Below, in pieces: positions 9,801 to 16,588 of a stretch of DNA of 64,000 nt (its first letter is position 1; every line of letters begins with the position of its first letter). The notes beneath the pieces are model-generated. The model was not told where the DNA came from. It saw only the letters and a program-made list of their open reading frames with translations, and did no database searches. A program made the translations under genes and the position numbers. This DNA is from Sulfopaludibacter sp963815475. GTDB taxonomy: Bacteria > Acidobacteriota > Terriglobia > Bryobacterales > Bryobacteraceae. The stretch covers positions 1,178,001 to 1,242,000 of the forward strand of contig CAWFHD010000001.1 of assembly GCA_963815475.1 (NCBI GenBank). Direction: 5' to 3'.

Positions 9801-9903
9801 GTACCCGAAGGACCACGCCGATTTGTTGGTGCGGTACATGTTCAGTTTCACCCCTGAAGAGTTGGGACGGTTGAGGTCAAGCGCCGGGGCTTCGGGGAAC
9901 TAA
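6808..9903 (+). CDS. Membrane-anchored octaheme cytochrome c of the bc complex
   Basis: Starting at the ATG that overlaps the previous stop, the product is 1031 residues. An N-terminal helix (about 20-37) anchors it; heptad-like charged stretches (about 50-110, 125-230 and 385-455) suggest coiled coils. Eight CXXCH motifs start at Cys252, 295, 333, 361, 531, 673, 800 and 926. The first four are close together (a tetraheme-like cluster); the later four are each inside a monoheme cytochrome c-like domain spaced 125-170 residues apart. It would accept electrons from the Rieske protein and pass them to periplasmic acceptors, replacing cytochrome c1. Such size is far above the usual c1 (about 250 residues). 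A TTG at 6784 is an in-frame alternative start. Confidence 0.92.
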   Translation: MSEQDQSKDPVVHSSLSKQLFIWSALLVLSMAWGLWDEMYGIRPWKGYQARFEKVYAKYLEQARQPEAQLERQIKASPEYRRLDAEMQAAEKAGMPAASAIDHSVNQDLVPKILALNDPFQEVRSHIGALTYQIEVSGSESTKESLRKQIAELKAETHKVSLPGENEPRTMTFADMDKQLQDWKKEKALKLQQRVDIMQKATDLRAERDKYLSDRIPAASTDTINSVQNSLDKFDIHIRQIHVKDVDLVDRCESCHLGTREPVQLTAATMGGEAVFASHPSKELLKIHDPDKFGCTPCHGGNGVAVASTEKAHGYNKFWLWPMHHKENIDAGCQQCHAKEIVTEMAADLNSGREIFRLRGCMGCHRYEGFDREADEISSVNQSIRQLEQQKAEWKRQIGFDEQKANNPKTTDTEAKKLFQESNDLKVRSSGIDAKIEQLDMRSSSLVREVKKVGPSLKEVRMKLKKEWIPVWLKDPHNWREGTKMPTFRLDDGEIQAISAFIWQSGVTGDLPAQKPGDPAKGQEAFETRGCMACHSMGEGGQKQGGTFAANLSREGEKASYDYIVRWVHNPRQRTLPYCSFEKKDITAADYQRAGKPFVFDFEHDKCPNDGHQLQVQQMTPMPSLRLTEDEARDIASYLMTKKRGNASYADASFMDDPKLKDRGLSLVRNYGCAGCHEISGLEEEQRIGTELTKEGSKPLERLDFALQGHAAEAEGWYTHKGFFEHKLADPAVYDKGKEKAKQDRLKMPNFNLSKAEIDQVTTLLEGSVDANIPARYFYTPADQRQDIVDGWWVVRKYNCMGCHKVHVGQTSTFDTMAKYQDPDWKDQKPPTLIGEGARVNPDWLMRFLNNPSLSETDTNRDGVRQYLKARMPTFSFSDGEIRKLVRFFEALSSQAEPYIAQQLEPLTDTERTMARNLFTSEGAPCLKCHMDGDAKHDAHATAPNFTVAKDRLKPGWTKRWMLDPALMSPGTAMPSGLFMKDHDRWVFAGPTPASFNGYPKDHADLLVRYMFSFTPEELGRLRSSAGASGN

Positions 9904-9914
9904 ACCGGAGACGG

Positions 9915-9962
9915 AGGATAGTTGACTTTGTCAACTAAATAGTTGACGTTGTCAACTATCCT
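9915..9962. promoter_or_regulatory. Twin palindromic operator
   Basis: TAGTTGACTTTGTCAACTA (9919-9937) and TAGTTGACGTTGTCAACTA (9940-9958) are two near-identical 19-bp palindromes with centres exactly 21 bp apart, two helical turns. The flanking AGGATAGTTGAC (9915-9926) and GTCAACTATCCT (9951-9962) make the whole block one larger inverted repeat. It lies between the octaheme cytochrome stop and the lipoprotein start. The half-site resembles sites of MarR-type dimeric regulators; which protein binds is unknown and no such gene is adjacent. As RNA it could alternatively form two stem-loops. Confidence 0.7.
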
Positions 9963-10013
9963 TGTTCTGAGGTCCCTGTTTTACGAATTTTTGAAAAGGA
10001 GACTCCTACGAGC

Positions 10014-10799
10014 ATGAAGAAAATTTGGATCGGAGCTGGAGTAGCTTGCGCCGTCATACTGACGAGTTGCGGCGGCAGCGCTCCCGATAGTGCGAAGAAG
10101 GAAGCAGCGCCGGCGGCAGCACCCGCGGGCGGCGGCACCGGCGTTCCGGATGAAGCTAACGGCGGCACCATCACCGGGAAGGTGGCCTTCGATGGCACGG
10201 CGCCCACGCCCAAGAATATCGACATGTCGGCCGTGCCGTTCTGCACAAAAGCACATGCCGCGGCGCCAGCAAAGACCGAAGACGTTGTCGTCAACGATAA
10301 TAAGACGCTGCGGAATGTTTTCGTGTGGGTGAAGTCGGGCCTTCCCGACCAGCAATGGCAGGTTCCCACCTCGCCCGTTATGCTGAATCAGACCGGTTGC
10401 ATGTACGTTCCCCACGTGATCGGTGTGATGGCCGGGCAGCAGATCGACATCAAGAACAGCGACGCCACCAACCACAATATTCACCCGCAGCCGCAGACCA
10501 ACCAGGAATGGAACGAGTCGCAGCCGCCGGGAACCCCCGACAAAATGCAAAGCTTCCCGCGCCAGGAAGTCGTGATCGCGGTGAAATGCAACATCCACCC
10601 ATGGATGCGCTCCTACATCGGAGTGGTCTCCCATCCGTTCTTCGCCGTGACTGGCGACGACGGGTCGTTTACAATAAAAGGACTGCCCCCTGGGACCTAC
10701 ACAATTGAAATGATCCATGAAAAGTACGGCAAGCAGGAACAGTCGGTCACCGTGGGCGCGAAAGAAAGCAAGACGGCAGATTTCCAAGTGAAGGGTTAA
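10014..10799 (+). CDS. Cupredoxin-like lipoprotein with a C-terminal carboxypeptidase-regulatory-like domain
   Basis: A lipobox (ILTSC, Cys19) predicts a lipoprotein of 261 residues. Gly/Ala-rich linker follows, then GTITGKVAFDG typical of carboxypeptidase-regulatory or methylamine-utilisation-like beta domains. The centre carries NSDATNHNIHPQ and VAVKCNIHPWMRSYIGVV, which resembles the His...Cys-x-x-His-x-x-Met copper site of plastocyanin-like proteins (Cys and two His, with Met). The C-terminal block GSFTIKGLPPGTYTIEMIHEKYG is a transthyretin-like sandwich. Its place directly behind the octaheme cytochrome suggests an electron carrier or copper-binding partner. RBS AAGGAG lies before the ATG. 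Copper binding is inference. Confidence 0.8.
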   Translation: MKKIWIGAGVACAVILTSCGGSAPDSAKKEAAPAAAPAGGGTGVPDEANGGTITGKVAFDGTAPTPKNIDMSAVPFCTKAHAAAPAKTEDVVVNDNKTLRNVFVWVKSGLPDQQWQVPTSPVMLNQTGCMYVPHVIGVMAGQQIDIKNSDATNHNIHPQPQTNQEWNESQPPGTPDKMQSFPRQEVVIAVKCNIHPWMRSYIGVVSHPFFAVTGDDGSFTIKGLPPGTYTIEMIHEKYGKQEQSVTVGAKESKTADFQVKG

Positions 10800-10800
10800 A

Positions 10801-10839
10801 GGCAGAGGGGCCGGCCTCAATCCGGCCCTGCTCCCTGCC
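10801..10839 (+). promoter_or_regulatory. Hairpin directly before ctaB start
   Basis: GGGCCGG (10808-10814) pairs with CCGGCCC (10822-10828) around a 7-base loop, with outer GGCAG/CTGCC able to extend the stem. It ends 5 bases before the ATG at 10845, where the ribosome binding site would normally be, and no Shine-Dalgarno is seen. It may limit translation or end upstream transcripts; there is no T-tract. Confidence 0.6.
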
Positions 10840-10844
10840 TAAAC

Positions 10845-11723
10845 ATGCGCGAATACATAGAATTGACGAAGCCGCGGATCACGTGGCTGATCCTGATGAG
10901 TACGGGGATCGGCTATTTCTTTGGATTGCCCGGATCGGCAAGCTGGTGGGGGTTCCTGAAAGCTATCCCATTGCTTTCGCTGCTCCATACGGTTCTGGGA
11001 ACGGGGCTTATCGCCTCGGGAACCGCGGCCTTGAATCAGTGGTATGAGAGAGAGGCCGATCGGCACATGCGGCGCACCGCCGCCCGGCCTCTTCCTTCCG
11101 GTAAACTTTCCGCGGGTCGCGCGCTGGCATTCGGCATCGGACTTTCCATCGCGGGCTTCGCCGAATTGTGGCTCGGAGTGAATCTGCTCGCGGCCGCTAT
11201 CGGCGCCTTCACGCTGGCCAGCTATCTTTTCATTTACACCCCCATGAAGCAGCGCACCTGGTGGTCTACCACCGTGGGCGCGATTCCGGGAGCTATGCCG
11301 CCCATGATCGGCTATGCCGCCGCGGCGGGTACGATTACGCGCGAATCCTGGGTGTTGTTCGCCATTCTCTTCCTGTGGCAATTCCCGCATTTCTATTCGA
11401 TCGCCTGGATGTATAAAGAGGACTACGCCCGTGCCGGCATCCAGATGCTGCCGGTGGTGGAGCCCGATTGCCGGTCCACTGCGCGGCAGATTGTGCTGTA
11501 CGGAATCGCGCTGATTCCGGTGAGTCTGGTCCCCAGCATGTTGGGAATGTCCGGACGCATTTACCTGGTGGGTGCTTTGTTATTGGGGCTGTGGTTCTTG
11601 TATTCTGGCGTGCAAGTGGCCGTGGAACGCAGCATGGTCCGTGCGCGCAATGTGCTGGTAACGTCCGTGTTGTACTTGCCGCTCATCTACGGGCTCATGC
11701 TCTTAGATAGGCCGGGTCTGTGA
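10845..11723 (+). CDS. ctaB: Protoheme IX farnesyltransferase (heme o synthase)
   Basis: The 292-residue membrane protein is an UbiA-superfamily prenyltransferase that adds a farnesyl group to heme b to give heme o, precursor of heme a for cytochrome oxidase. The first Asp-rich motif is intact (NQWYEREADRHMRRTAARPLP), as is the family's LFLWQFPHFYSIAWMYKEDYARAGIQMLP block carrying the second conserved motif. About eight or nine helices are seen. The stop overlaps the GTG of the ABC ATPase gene (GTGA at 11720-11723). Its presence together with the SCO gene downstream points to a heme-copper oxidase, whose structural genes are not in the window. Confidence 0.95.
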   Translation: MREYIELTKPRITWLILMSTGIGYFFGLPGSASWWGFLKAIPLLSLLHTVLGTGLIASGTAALNQWYEREADRHMRRTAARPLPSGKLSAGRALAFGIGLSIAGFAELWLGVNLLAAAIGAFTLASYLFIYTPMKQRTWWSTTVGAIPGAMPPMIGYAAAAGTITRESWVLFAILFLWQFPHFYSIAWMYKEDYARAGIQMLPVVEPDCRSTARQIVLYGIALIPVSLVPSMLGMSGRIYLVGALLLGLWFLYSGVQVAVERSMVRARNVLVTSVLYLPLIYGLMLLDRPGL

Positions 11724-12628
11724 TCGAAGTCCGCAACCTCACCCATCGCTACGGTGACCGCGTCGCACTCTCGAACATCAGCTTCGAAGTGAAGAAGGGC
11801 GAGGTCTTCGGGCTGCTCGGTCCCAACGGCGGCGGCAAGTCCACCCTGTTCCGCATCCTGTCCACCATGATGGTCCCTACCGAAGGCCATGCAGTGCTGG
11901 CCGGCAGCGATGTGGTGGTGGACCCGGCGGCAGTTCGCCGTCACGTCGGCGTGGTGTTTCAAACCCAGAGCCTCGATAAAGCGCTCACCGTGGAAGAGAA
12001 CTTGCGCGCGCAGGGCCACCTGCACGGTCTCAGCGGCGCCGAACTCCGGGGCCGCATGGAGAAGGCGATGGAACAACTCGGCCTGTCCGATCGCCGCAAG
12101 GATCTGGTGGAGACGCTCTCGGGCGGTCTGCGGCGCCGCGTCGAGATCGCCAAGGCGCTGCTGCACAAGCCGCAGGTACTGCTGATGGACGAAGCCTCCA
12201 CCGGGCTGGACCCGGCGGCGCGCCGCGATCTTTCACGCCACGTCGAAAATCTGCGGACCAACGAAGGCGTAACCATTCTGCTCACCACCCACATTCTGGA
12301 AGAAGCCGATCGGTGCGATCGCCTGGTGCTGCTGCATCAAGGCAAAATCGTGGCGCACGGCAGTCCCAGTGATTTGCGCGCGCGCATCGGCGGCGACGTG
12401 GTGGTCCTCGAAACTGCCGACAGCGCGGCGCTCGGCGCCAGCATCAAGCAGAAATTCGGTGGCGATCCCGTAGTCCGCGATGGTCAGGTGCGAGTCGAGA
12501 TTGCCAACGGCCATCGCTTCATCGCTGAAGTGGTGGAGGCCTTTCCCGGCGCCATCGAATCGGTCGGCCTGCATAAGCCGACGCTCGAAGATGTCTTTGT
12601 GAGAGAAACGGGAGCGTCAATTGAGTAG
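11720..12628 (+). CDS. ABC transporter ATP-binding protein (DrrA/CcmA-type)
   Basis: A 302-residue protein starting with GTG and overlapping ctaB by 4 bases. Walker A is GPNGGGKST (residues 35-43; the usual GAGKS has Gly for Ala), the signature is LSGGLRRRVEIAKALL, Walker B VLLMDEAS, and the switch His is in LLTTHILEEADRCD. After residue about 220 a short regulatory domain typical of DrrA-like exporters follows. Together with the next gene it forms an ABC-2 exporter. Its location between ctaB and SCO suggests a role in oxidase assembly, for instance export of copper, heme or lipid; that is inference from neighbours only. Confidence 0.92.
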   Translation: MIEVRNLTHRYGDRVALSNISFEVKKGEVFGLLGPNGGGKSTLFRILSTMMVPTEGHAVLAGSDVVVDPAAVRRHVGVVFQTQSLDKALTVEENLRAQGHLHGLSGAELRGRMEKAMEQLGLSDRRKDLVETLSGGLRRRVEIAKALLHKPQVLLMDEASTGLDPAARRDLSRHVENLRTNEGVTILLTTHILEEADRCDRLVLLHQGKIVAHGSPSDLRARIGGDVVVLETADSAALGASIKQKFGGDPVVRDGQVRVEIANGHRFIAEVVEAFPGAIESVGLHKPTLEDVFVRETGASIE

Positions 12629-12640
12629 GGTTGGTATTTC

Positions 12641-12707
12641 ACCGCCGAGGCGCAGAGACGCCGAGAAAAACGAAGAGAGCCGCGGCGTCATTGCGTCTCG
12701 GTCGCGG
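12641..12707. repeat. Degenerate copy of the CGCAGAGACGC palindrome
   Basis: The 86-bp gap between the ABC ATPase and permease genes carries ACCGCCGAGGCGCAGAGACG at 12641-12660 and GCGTCTCGG near 12694, which can pair in part. It resembles the stronger palindrome at 5757-5861 and is also placed within an operon. Confidence 0.6.
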
Positions 12708-12714
12708 AGTTAAT

Positions 12715-13455
12715 ATGTCTAGCTTCTTTTTACCTGCCGCTACCCTTTGGCAGCGCGAACTGGTCCGGTTCTGGCGCCAGAAGAGCCGTGTGATGGGCGT
12801 AGTGGCGTCTCCGCTCGTGTTCTGGCTGCTGATCGGTTATGGTTCGAACGACCTCGGCCGCTTTTACTCCGGCGCCCTGGTCCTCACCGTGATGTTCTCC
12901 GCGATCTTCTCCACTATATCGATCATTGAGGACCGGCGCGAAGGATTCCTCCTGTCGATGATGGTTTCGCCCGCTCCGCGCACCAGCCTGGTGCTCGGTA
13001 AGATTCTCGGTTCGGCAACGCTGGCGTGGATTCAAGGGCTAATCTTTCTGGCATTCGCGCCGCTGGCCGGCGTCCGCATCGACATCATCGAGTTGATCCC
13101 CATCGCGGCCGCCATCTTCCTGATCTCCTTTACGCTGACGGGGCTCGGCTTCGTAATCGCCTGGAGAATGGCCTCCACCGCCGGTTTTCACGCCATCATG
13201 AACCTGCTGCTGGTTCCTATGTGGATGGTCTCCGGGGCGCTGTTTCCCATGGCGACCGCGCACGGCTGGGTGAAGGCCATCATGTGGGTGAACCCGCTGA
13301 CCTATTCCATTTCCCTGCTCAACTATTTGCTGCACCTGGCAAATCCATTCCCGGGTCCGACGGAATGCCTCATCGTGACCGCGGTATTCGGTCTGATCCT
13401 GCTGATGGTTTCGGGCGCGATGGCTGCGCAAAAGGCCACGCGAAGCGCGGCATGA
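12715..13455 (+). CDS. ABC-2 type exporter permease
   Basis: Six hydrophobic helices in 246 residues, with the ABC-2 permease pattern: cytoplasmic N-terminus LWQRELVRFWRQKSRV, a re-entrant FSAIFSTISIIEDRREGFLLSMMVSPAPR coupling helix that docks on the ATPase, and a NPLTYSISLLNYLL segment near the end. The ATG at 12715 with GGAG 6-9 bases upstream was chosen; an upstream in-frame start at 12631 would translate the palindromic repeat and is unlikely. The stop overlaps the SCO start (ATGA at 13452-13455). Substrate unknown. Confidence 0.9.
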   Translation: MSSFFLPAATLWQRELVRFWRQKSRVMGVVASPLVFWLLIGYGSNDLGRFYSGALVLTVMFSAIFSTISIIEDRREGFLLSMMVSPAPRTSLVLGKILGSATLAWIQGLIFLAFAPLAGVRIDIIELIPIAAAIFLISFTLTGLGFVIAWRMASTAGFHAIMNLLLVPMWMVSGALFPMATAHGWVKAIMWVNPLTYSISLLNYLLHLANPFPGPTECLIVTAVFGLILLMVSGAMAAQKATRSAA

Positions 13456-14036
13456 CGAAGACAGGGGGCTGGGGCCGGGGGGTGGGTATCTCGGCGCTGC
13501 TAGTCAGCCTGACAATGCTCGCTGCTTGTGTGAAGCCCAAGCCTCTCGAAGTCCTGGGCGACGCTCCTTCGTTTCAGTTGACATCGTCGGAAGGCCAGAT
13601 GTTCGAGAGCAAATCGCTTGCCGGCCACAATTGGGTGGCCGATTTCATCTACACCACCTGCGACGGTCCATGTCCCATGATGAGCGCGCAAATGCGCCGG
13701 ATACAAGACTCGACTGCCGCTGAAATGGCGGACGTGAAATTCGTATCGATCACCGTCGATCCCGCGCACGATACCGCGCCCGTGCTCGCGGCTTATGCCA
13801 AGCACTTCAAGTGCGATCCCACGCGCTGGACATTCCTAACCGGCGACAAGGACAAGCTCAATGAAGTGGGCCTGGCGTTTAAGCTGCAGAGCATCGATGG
13901 CAGCCTCACCCACAGCACGCGCTTTGTCCTGGTGGATCGCCACATGCGGATTCGCGGCTACTACACCACGGGCGAAGACGGGTTCATGCCACGACTCATG
14001 CACGACATCCGACAACTGGAAGCTGACAAGTCCTAA
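13452..14036 (+). CDS. SCO1/SenC-family copper chaperone lipoprotein
   Basis: 194 residues with a lipobox (LTMLAAC) after a basic N-terminus, then a thioredoxin-like fold. The copper-binding CDGPC motif lies in YTTCDGPCPMM, and the third ligand His is in LTHSTRFVLVD. SCO proteins deliver copper to the CuA centre of cytochrome c oxidase subunit II. Start is fixed by the ATGA overlap with the permease gene. The chain ctaB, ABC exporter, SCO is an assembly unit for a heme-copper oxidase. Confidence 0.94.
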   Translation: MTKTGGWGRGVGISALLVSLTMLAACVKPKPLEVLGDAPSFQLTSSEGQMFESKSLAGHNWVADFIYTTCDGPCPMMSAQMRRIQDSTAAEMADVKFVSITVDPAHDTAPVLAAYAKHFKCDPTRWTFLTGDKDKLNEVGLAFKLQSIDGSLTHSTRFVLVDRHMRIRGYYTTGEDGFMPRLMHDIRQLEADKS

Positions 14037-14144
14037 CCACACCTCTCTTGCAACATTTGTAACGATTGCCCGGAAGATACCTGCAAATTTGCGGGTAGAC
14101 ACCTGACCATTTCGTATCAATTAGTACATAATGCCTAGTGGATC

Positions 14145-15101
14145 ATGACGTCCCCTCTGCCCAACTTCTTCCTTGTAGGCGCGGCCAAGTCTGGAACCAC
14201 ATCACTGCACGCCTATCTCCGGCAGCATCCCCAGATCTACGTCAGCCCCATCAAAGAACCGGCCTATTTCACCGATGAAGTGCGGCAGGAGCATCTGGGG
14301 GAAGAACTGTTACGCGAGCACGCCAGCAGTCAACGCAAACTGCGGGCGTGGCTGGCCCGGCCCAATCCTGGAAAATGCCCGGGGGGCGTGGTGCTCGACT
14401 GGGAATCCTATGTGAAGCTGTTTGCCGGGGTGAAGAGCGAAACAGCCATCGGCGAGGCAAGCGTTTCCTACCTCTGGTCTCCCACCGCGCCGCGACACAT
14501 CTCCGAGCGGATTCCCGAAGCGCGAATCGTCATGATCCTGCGGGACCCCGCTGAGCGCGCCTTCTCGCACTATCTGGACTTCCTCACCGCGGGCGCCGTC
14601 CGCCACTCCTTCCGCGAGCACATCCGGCTCGCCATGGCGTATCGGGAAAACCGGATGTGCTGCTATCATCCCTTCCTCGAGTTCGGCTGTTATGCCGTCC
14701 AACTGCAGCGCTACCTGGCACTGTTTCCACGCGAACAGCTTTACGTCATGTTCTACCAGGATTTCCAAAGCGACCCGGCGCTCGCGATGGAAGGCATCTT
14801 TCGCTTCCTGAAGGTAGACCCGGATGTCGCCGTCGATATGTCGAAGCGCTATCGCCAGCCGCGCGTGCCGCGCTTCGGAACCGCCGGCTACCTGCTGAAG
14901 CGTGTGGGCATTTGGCAGCGCGGGAGAAGGCTGATCCCGAACCGGATCGCGTCCAGTTTGAAGCCACTGGCGCTCGCGCCCCGCAGTTCGCTCGTGATGG
15001 ATACCAAAGACCGAGCCTACCTTGTCTCCTACTACCGCGACGGAATCCGCGATCTCGAGGACCTGCTGCATCGGGACCTGAGCAGTTGGCTACGCTACTG
15101 A
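14145..15101 (+). CDS. Sulfotransferase
   Basis: 318 residues. The 5'-phosphosulfate binding loop is FLVGAAKSGTTSLHAYL near residue 8-24, and the 3'-phosphate binding motif is MILRDPAERAFSHYLDFL around residue 128-145, both characteristic of PAPS-dependent sulfotransferases (Sulfotransfer_1/3). It transfers sulfate from PAPS to a hydroxyl or amino group of an unknown acceptor, possibly a surface glycan or lipid. A run TACATAAT 11 bases or so before the ATG could be a -10 box, which would give a very short leader. It is monocistronic on present evidence. Confidence 0.88.
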   Translation: MTSPLPNFFLVGAAKSGTTSLHAYLRQHPQIYVSPIKEPAYFTDEVRQEHLGEELLREHASSQRKLRAWLARPNPGKCPGGVVLDWESYVKLFAGVKSETAIGEASVSYLWSPTAPRHISERIPEARIVMILRDPAERAFSHYLDFLTAGAVRHSFREHIRLAMAYRENRMCCYHPFLEFGCYAVQLQRYLALFPREQLYVMFYQDFQSDPALAMEGIFRFLKVDPDVAVDMSKRYRQPRVPRFGTAGYLLKRVGIWQRGRRLIPNRIASSLKPLALAPRSSLVMDTKDRAYLVSYYRDGIRDLEDLLHRDLSSWLRY

Positions 15102-15109
15102 TGCGCCCC

Positions 15110-16096
15110 TCATAGCATCAGAAGTATCGCTCCCATCATCGCCAGCATGAATAGCCCAAGCCCCACCCAAGCCACGGGATTTCCAAAATTCAAGGTATAC
15201 CCGAATCCGATCCGCTTCTGTACGAACACCGCAGGGTCATTGGGATTGTAGTAAATGGTCCCTAACCGCCAATACTCGTCGGGCGTATTGTCGACCGGCA
15301 TCTTCGGATCGCGCACCATCTTATAGCTCCACACCAGCACGCCGATGGTGAACACCGCGGTGACCACAAGATGGCTTTCCATTGGAACTGGAACCACCGC
15401 CAGCAGCGACATCGCCGTGAAGATGTAGGCCAGGAAGTACAGAGTCGCGACAATTATCTTGAGCACGGCGATCCGCTGCGGGCCGCGCCGCGCGCCATAA
15501 AAGGCGCCAAGGCTCACCAGCAAAAGCAGCAGCATGAAGCCGGCCTCGAACAGCAAAGGACCATAAACGGCGTGATCGGTCTTCGGCGCCCAGCGGTTGG
15601 GGGTTCCCGCAAGGTCGTAGTGGATCGGAAAACGCTGCGGGATTTCATTCCAATGCGCCCGCAGGTATACCGCGGCGGCAAGGGGCGCAGCGAAAGGCGG
15701 CAGTGCCAGCACAATCCAGCGTGGAAGGTGTTCCGGCTTCGTGGACAATTCGGCCTCGCGCACCGGCGCGCCGGAGATCGAGTAGCTGCTGACCCGGTTG
15801 CGCATCAGCAAAAAGCAGGCCATGCCTCCCAGAGCCGGCAGCAGCAAGGCCAGGATCACCGCCAGGTCCGGGTTGACTCCGGAAAGCGCCCACACCAGAA
15901 CCACGGAAAGCAGGACTCCGGCTGTCAGATTGGCATGATACCGGCGCAGTGCCGCGCGGCCGGGTTCGCTCGACGCGAAGTCAGGCGGCACCGTGATGGC
16001 GAAGAAATAGCGGCGCGGTGAAAGGTGCGGAAGCAGGAACATGAGCGCCCCGCAAAACGCCAGCATGGGCAGGGCGATATAGATTGCGCTGTTCAT
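15110..16096 (-). CDS. DUF1648/DUF5808 membrane protein
   Basis: The 328-residue product has about eight hydrophobic helices. A DUF1648 segment is recognisable in the middle (IPQRFPIHYDLAGTPNRWAPKTDHAV), as in SdpI-like immunity proteins, and a C-terminal block (GTIYYNPNDPAVFVQKRIGFGYTLNFGNP) matches DUF5808. The start codon overlaps the stop of the upstream GntR gene (ATGA at 16093-16096), so the two are translationally coupled. Proteins of this kind beside YtrA-type regulators are thought to respond to cell-envelope stress; the exact function is unknown. Confidence 0.85.
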   Translation of the reverse strand: MNSAIYIALPMLAFCGALMFLLPHLSPRRYFFAITVPPDFASSEPGRAALRRYHANLTAGVLLSVVLVWALSGVNPDLAVILALLLPALGGMACFLLMRNRVSSYSISGAPVREAELSTKPEHLPRWIVLALPPFAAPLAAAVYLRAHWNEIPQRFPIHYDLAGTPNRWAPKTDHAVYGPLLFEAGFMLLLLLVSLGAFYGARRGPQRIAVLKIIVATLYFLAYIFTAMSLLAVVPVPMESHLVVTAVFTIGVLVWSYKMVRDPKMPVDNTPDEYWRLGTIYYNPNDPAVFVQKRIGFGYTLNFGNPVAWVGLGLFMLAMMGAILLML

Positions 16097-16491
16097 GATG
16101 TTTTCAACTCCTTTGCGAGCGTCCGCAGTTCGGCCGCAACGGCAGGGGCCGGAACACCGTCGGCGCGCATCTGCGCCACCAGGTTGCGCAGGCGTTCGCG
16201 AAACTCCAGGAAGCGCTCCGGTGACGCTTTGGGCGGCGCCGTGCGCGCAACAACGGTGGCGCCGCGCCCATGGCGCAGGTCCAGCCATCCTTCGGCAGCG
16301 AGTTCGCGATAGGCCTCGCCGACTGTATTGAAATGAACGCCCAGCTCCATAGCCAGCCGGCGCACCGAGGGCAGTTGCGCCTTGGGCGCCAGTGCCCCCT
16401 CCACCAGCAGCACGCGAACTGCATCCACAATCTGGCGGTAGGCCGGCACCGCCGAAGTCAAATCGATGCGGATTGCAGGCGCGCCAGACAT
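16093..16491 (-). CDS. GntR-family regulator, YtrA subfamily
   Basis: 132 residues: a winged helix at residues about 12-80 (PAYRQIVDAVRVLLVEGAL, LPSVRRLAMELGVHFNTVGEAYRELAAEGWLDLRHGRGATVV) with the GntR signature, followed by only about 45 residues of helical tail, the short C-terminus typical of the YtrA subfamily. It lacks an effector-binding FadR or UTRA domain. It is coupled to the DUF1648 gene, and a palindromic operator overlaps the -10 box of its promoter, so autorepression is likely. Confidence 0.92.
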   Translation of the reverse strand: MSGAPAIRIDLTSAVPAYRQIVDAVRVLLVEGALAPKAQLPSVRRLAMELGVHFNTVGEAYRELAAEGWLDLRHGRGATVVARTAPPKASPERFLEFRERLRNLVAQMRADGVPAPAVAAELRTLAKELKTS

Positions 16492-16499
16492 CGCTGTTT

Positions 16500-16541
16500 A
16501 CTGTACATGTACACTATACAGTGATTACTCGCTTCCGTCAA
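16500..16541 (-). promoter_or_regulatory. Promoter and operator of the GntR/DUF1648 operon
   Basis: On the minus strand TTGACG (16541-16536) and TATAGT (16518-16513) are 17 bases apart, a near-consensus promoter. The inverted repeat ACTGTA-N11-TACAGT (16500-16522) covers the -10 box and start point, and contains the inner palindrome TGTACATGTACA (16502-16513). The GntR start codon is 9 bases further on. This is the arrangement expected for an autoregulated YtrA-type operon. Confidence 0.75.
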
Positions 16542-16588
16542 TAGAGATTGGGAAAGCCGACCCGCCCCGCCATGCTATCCTCCCCACA

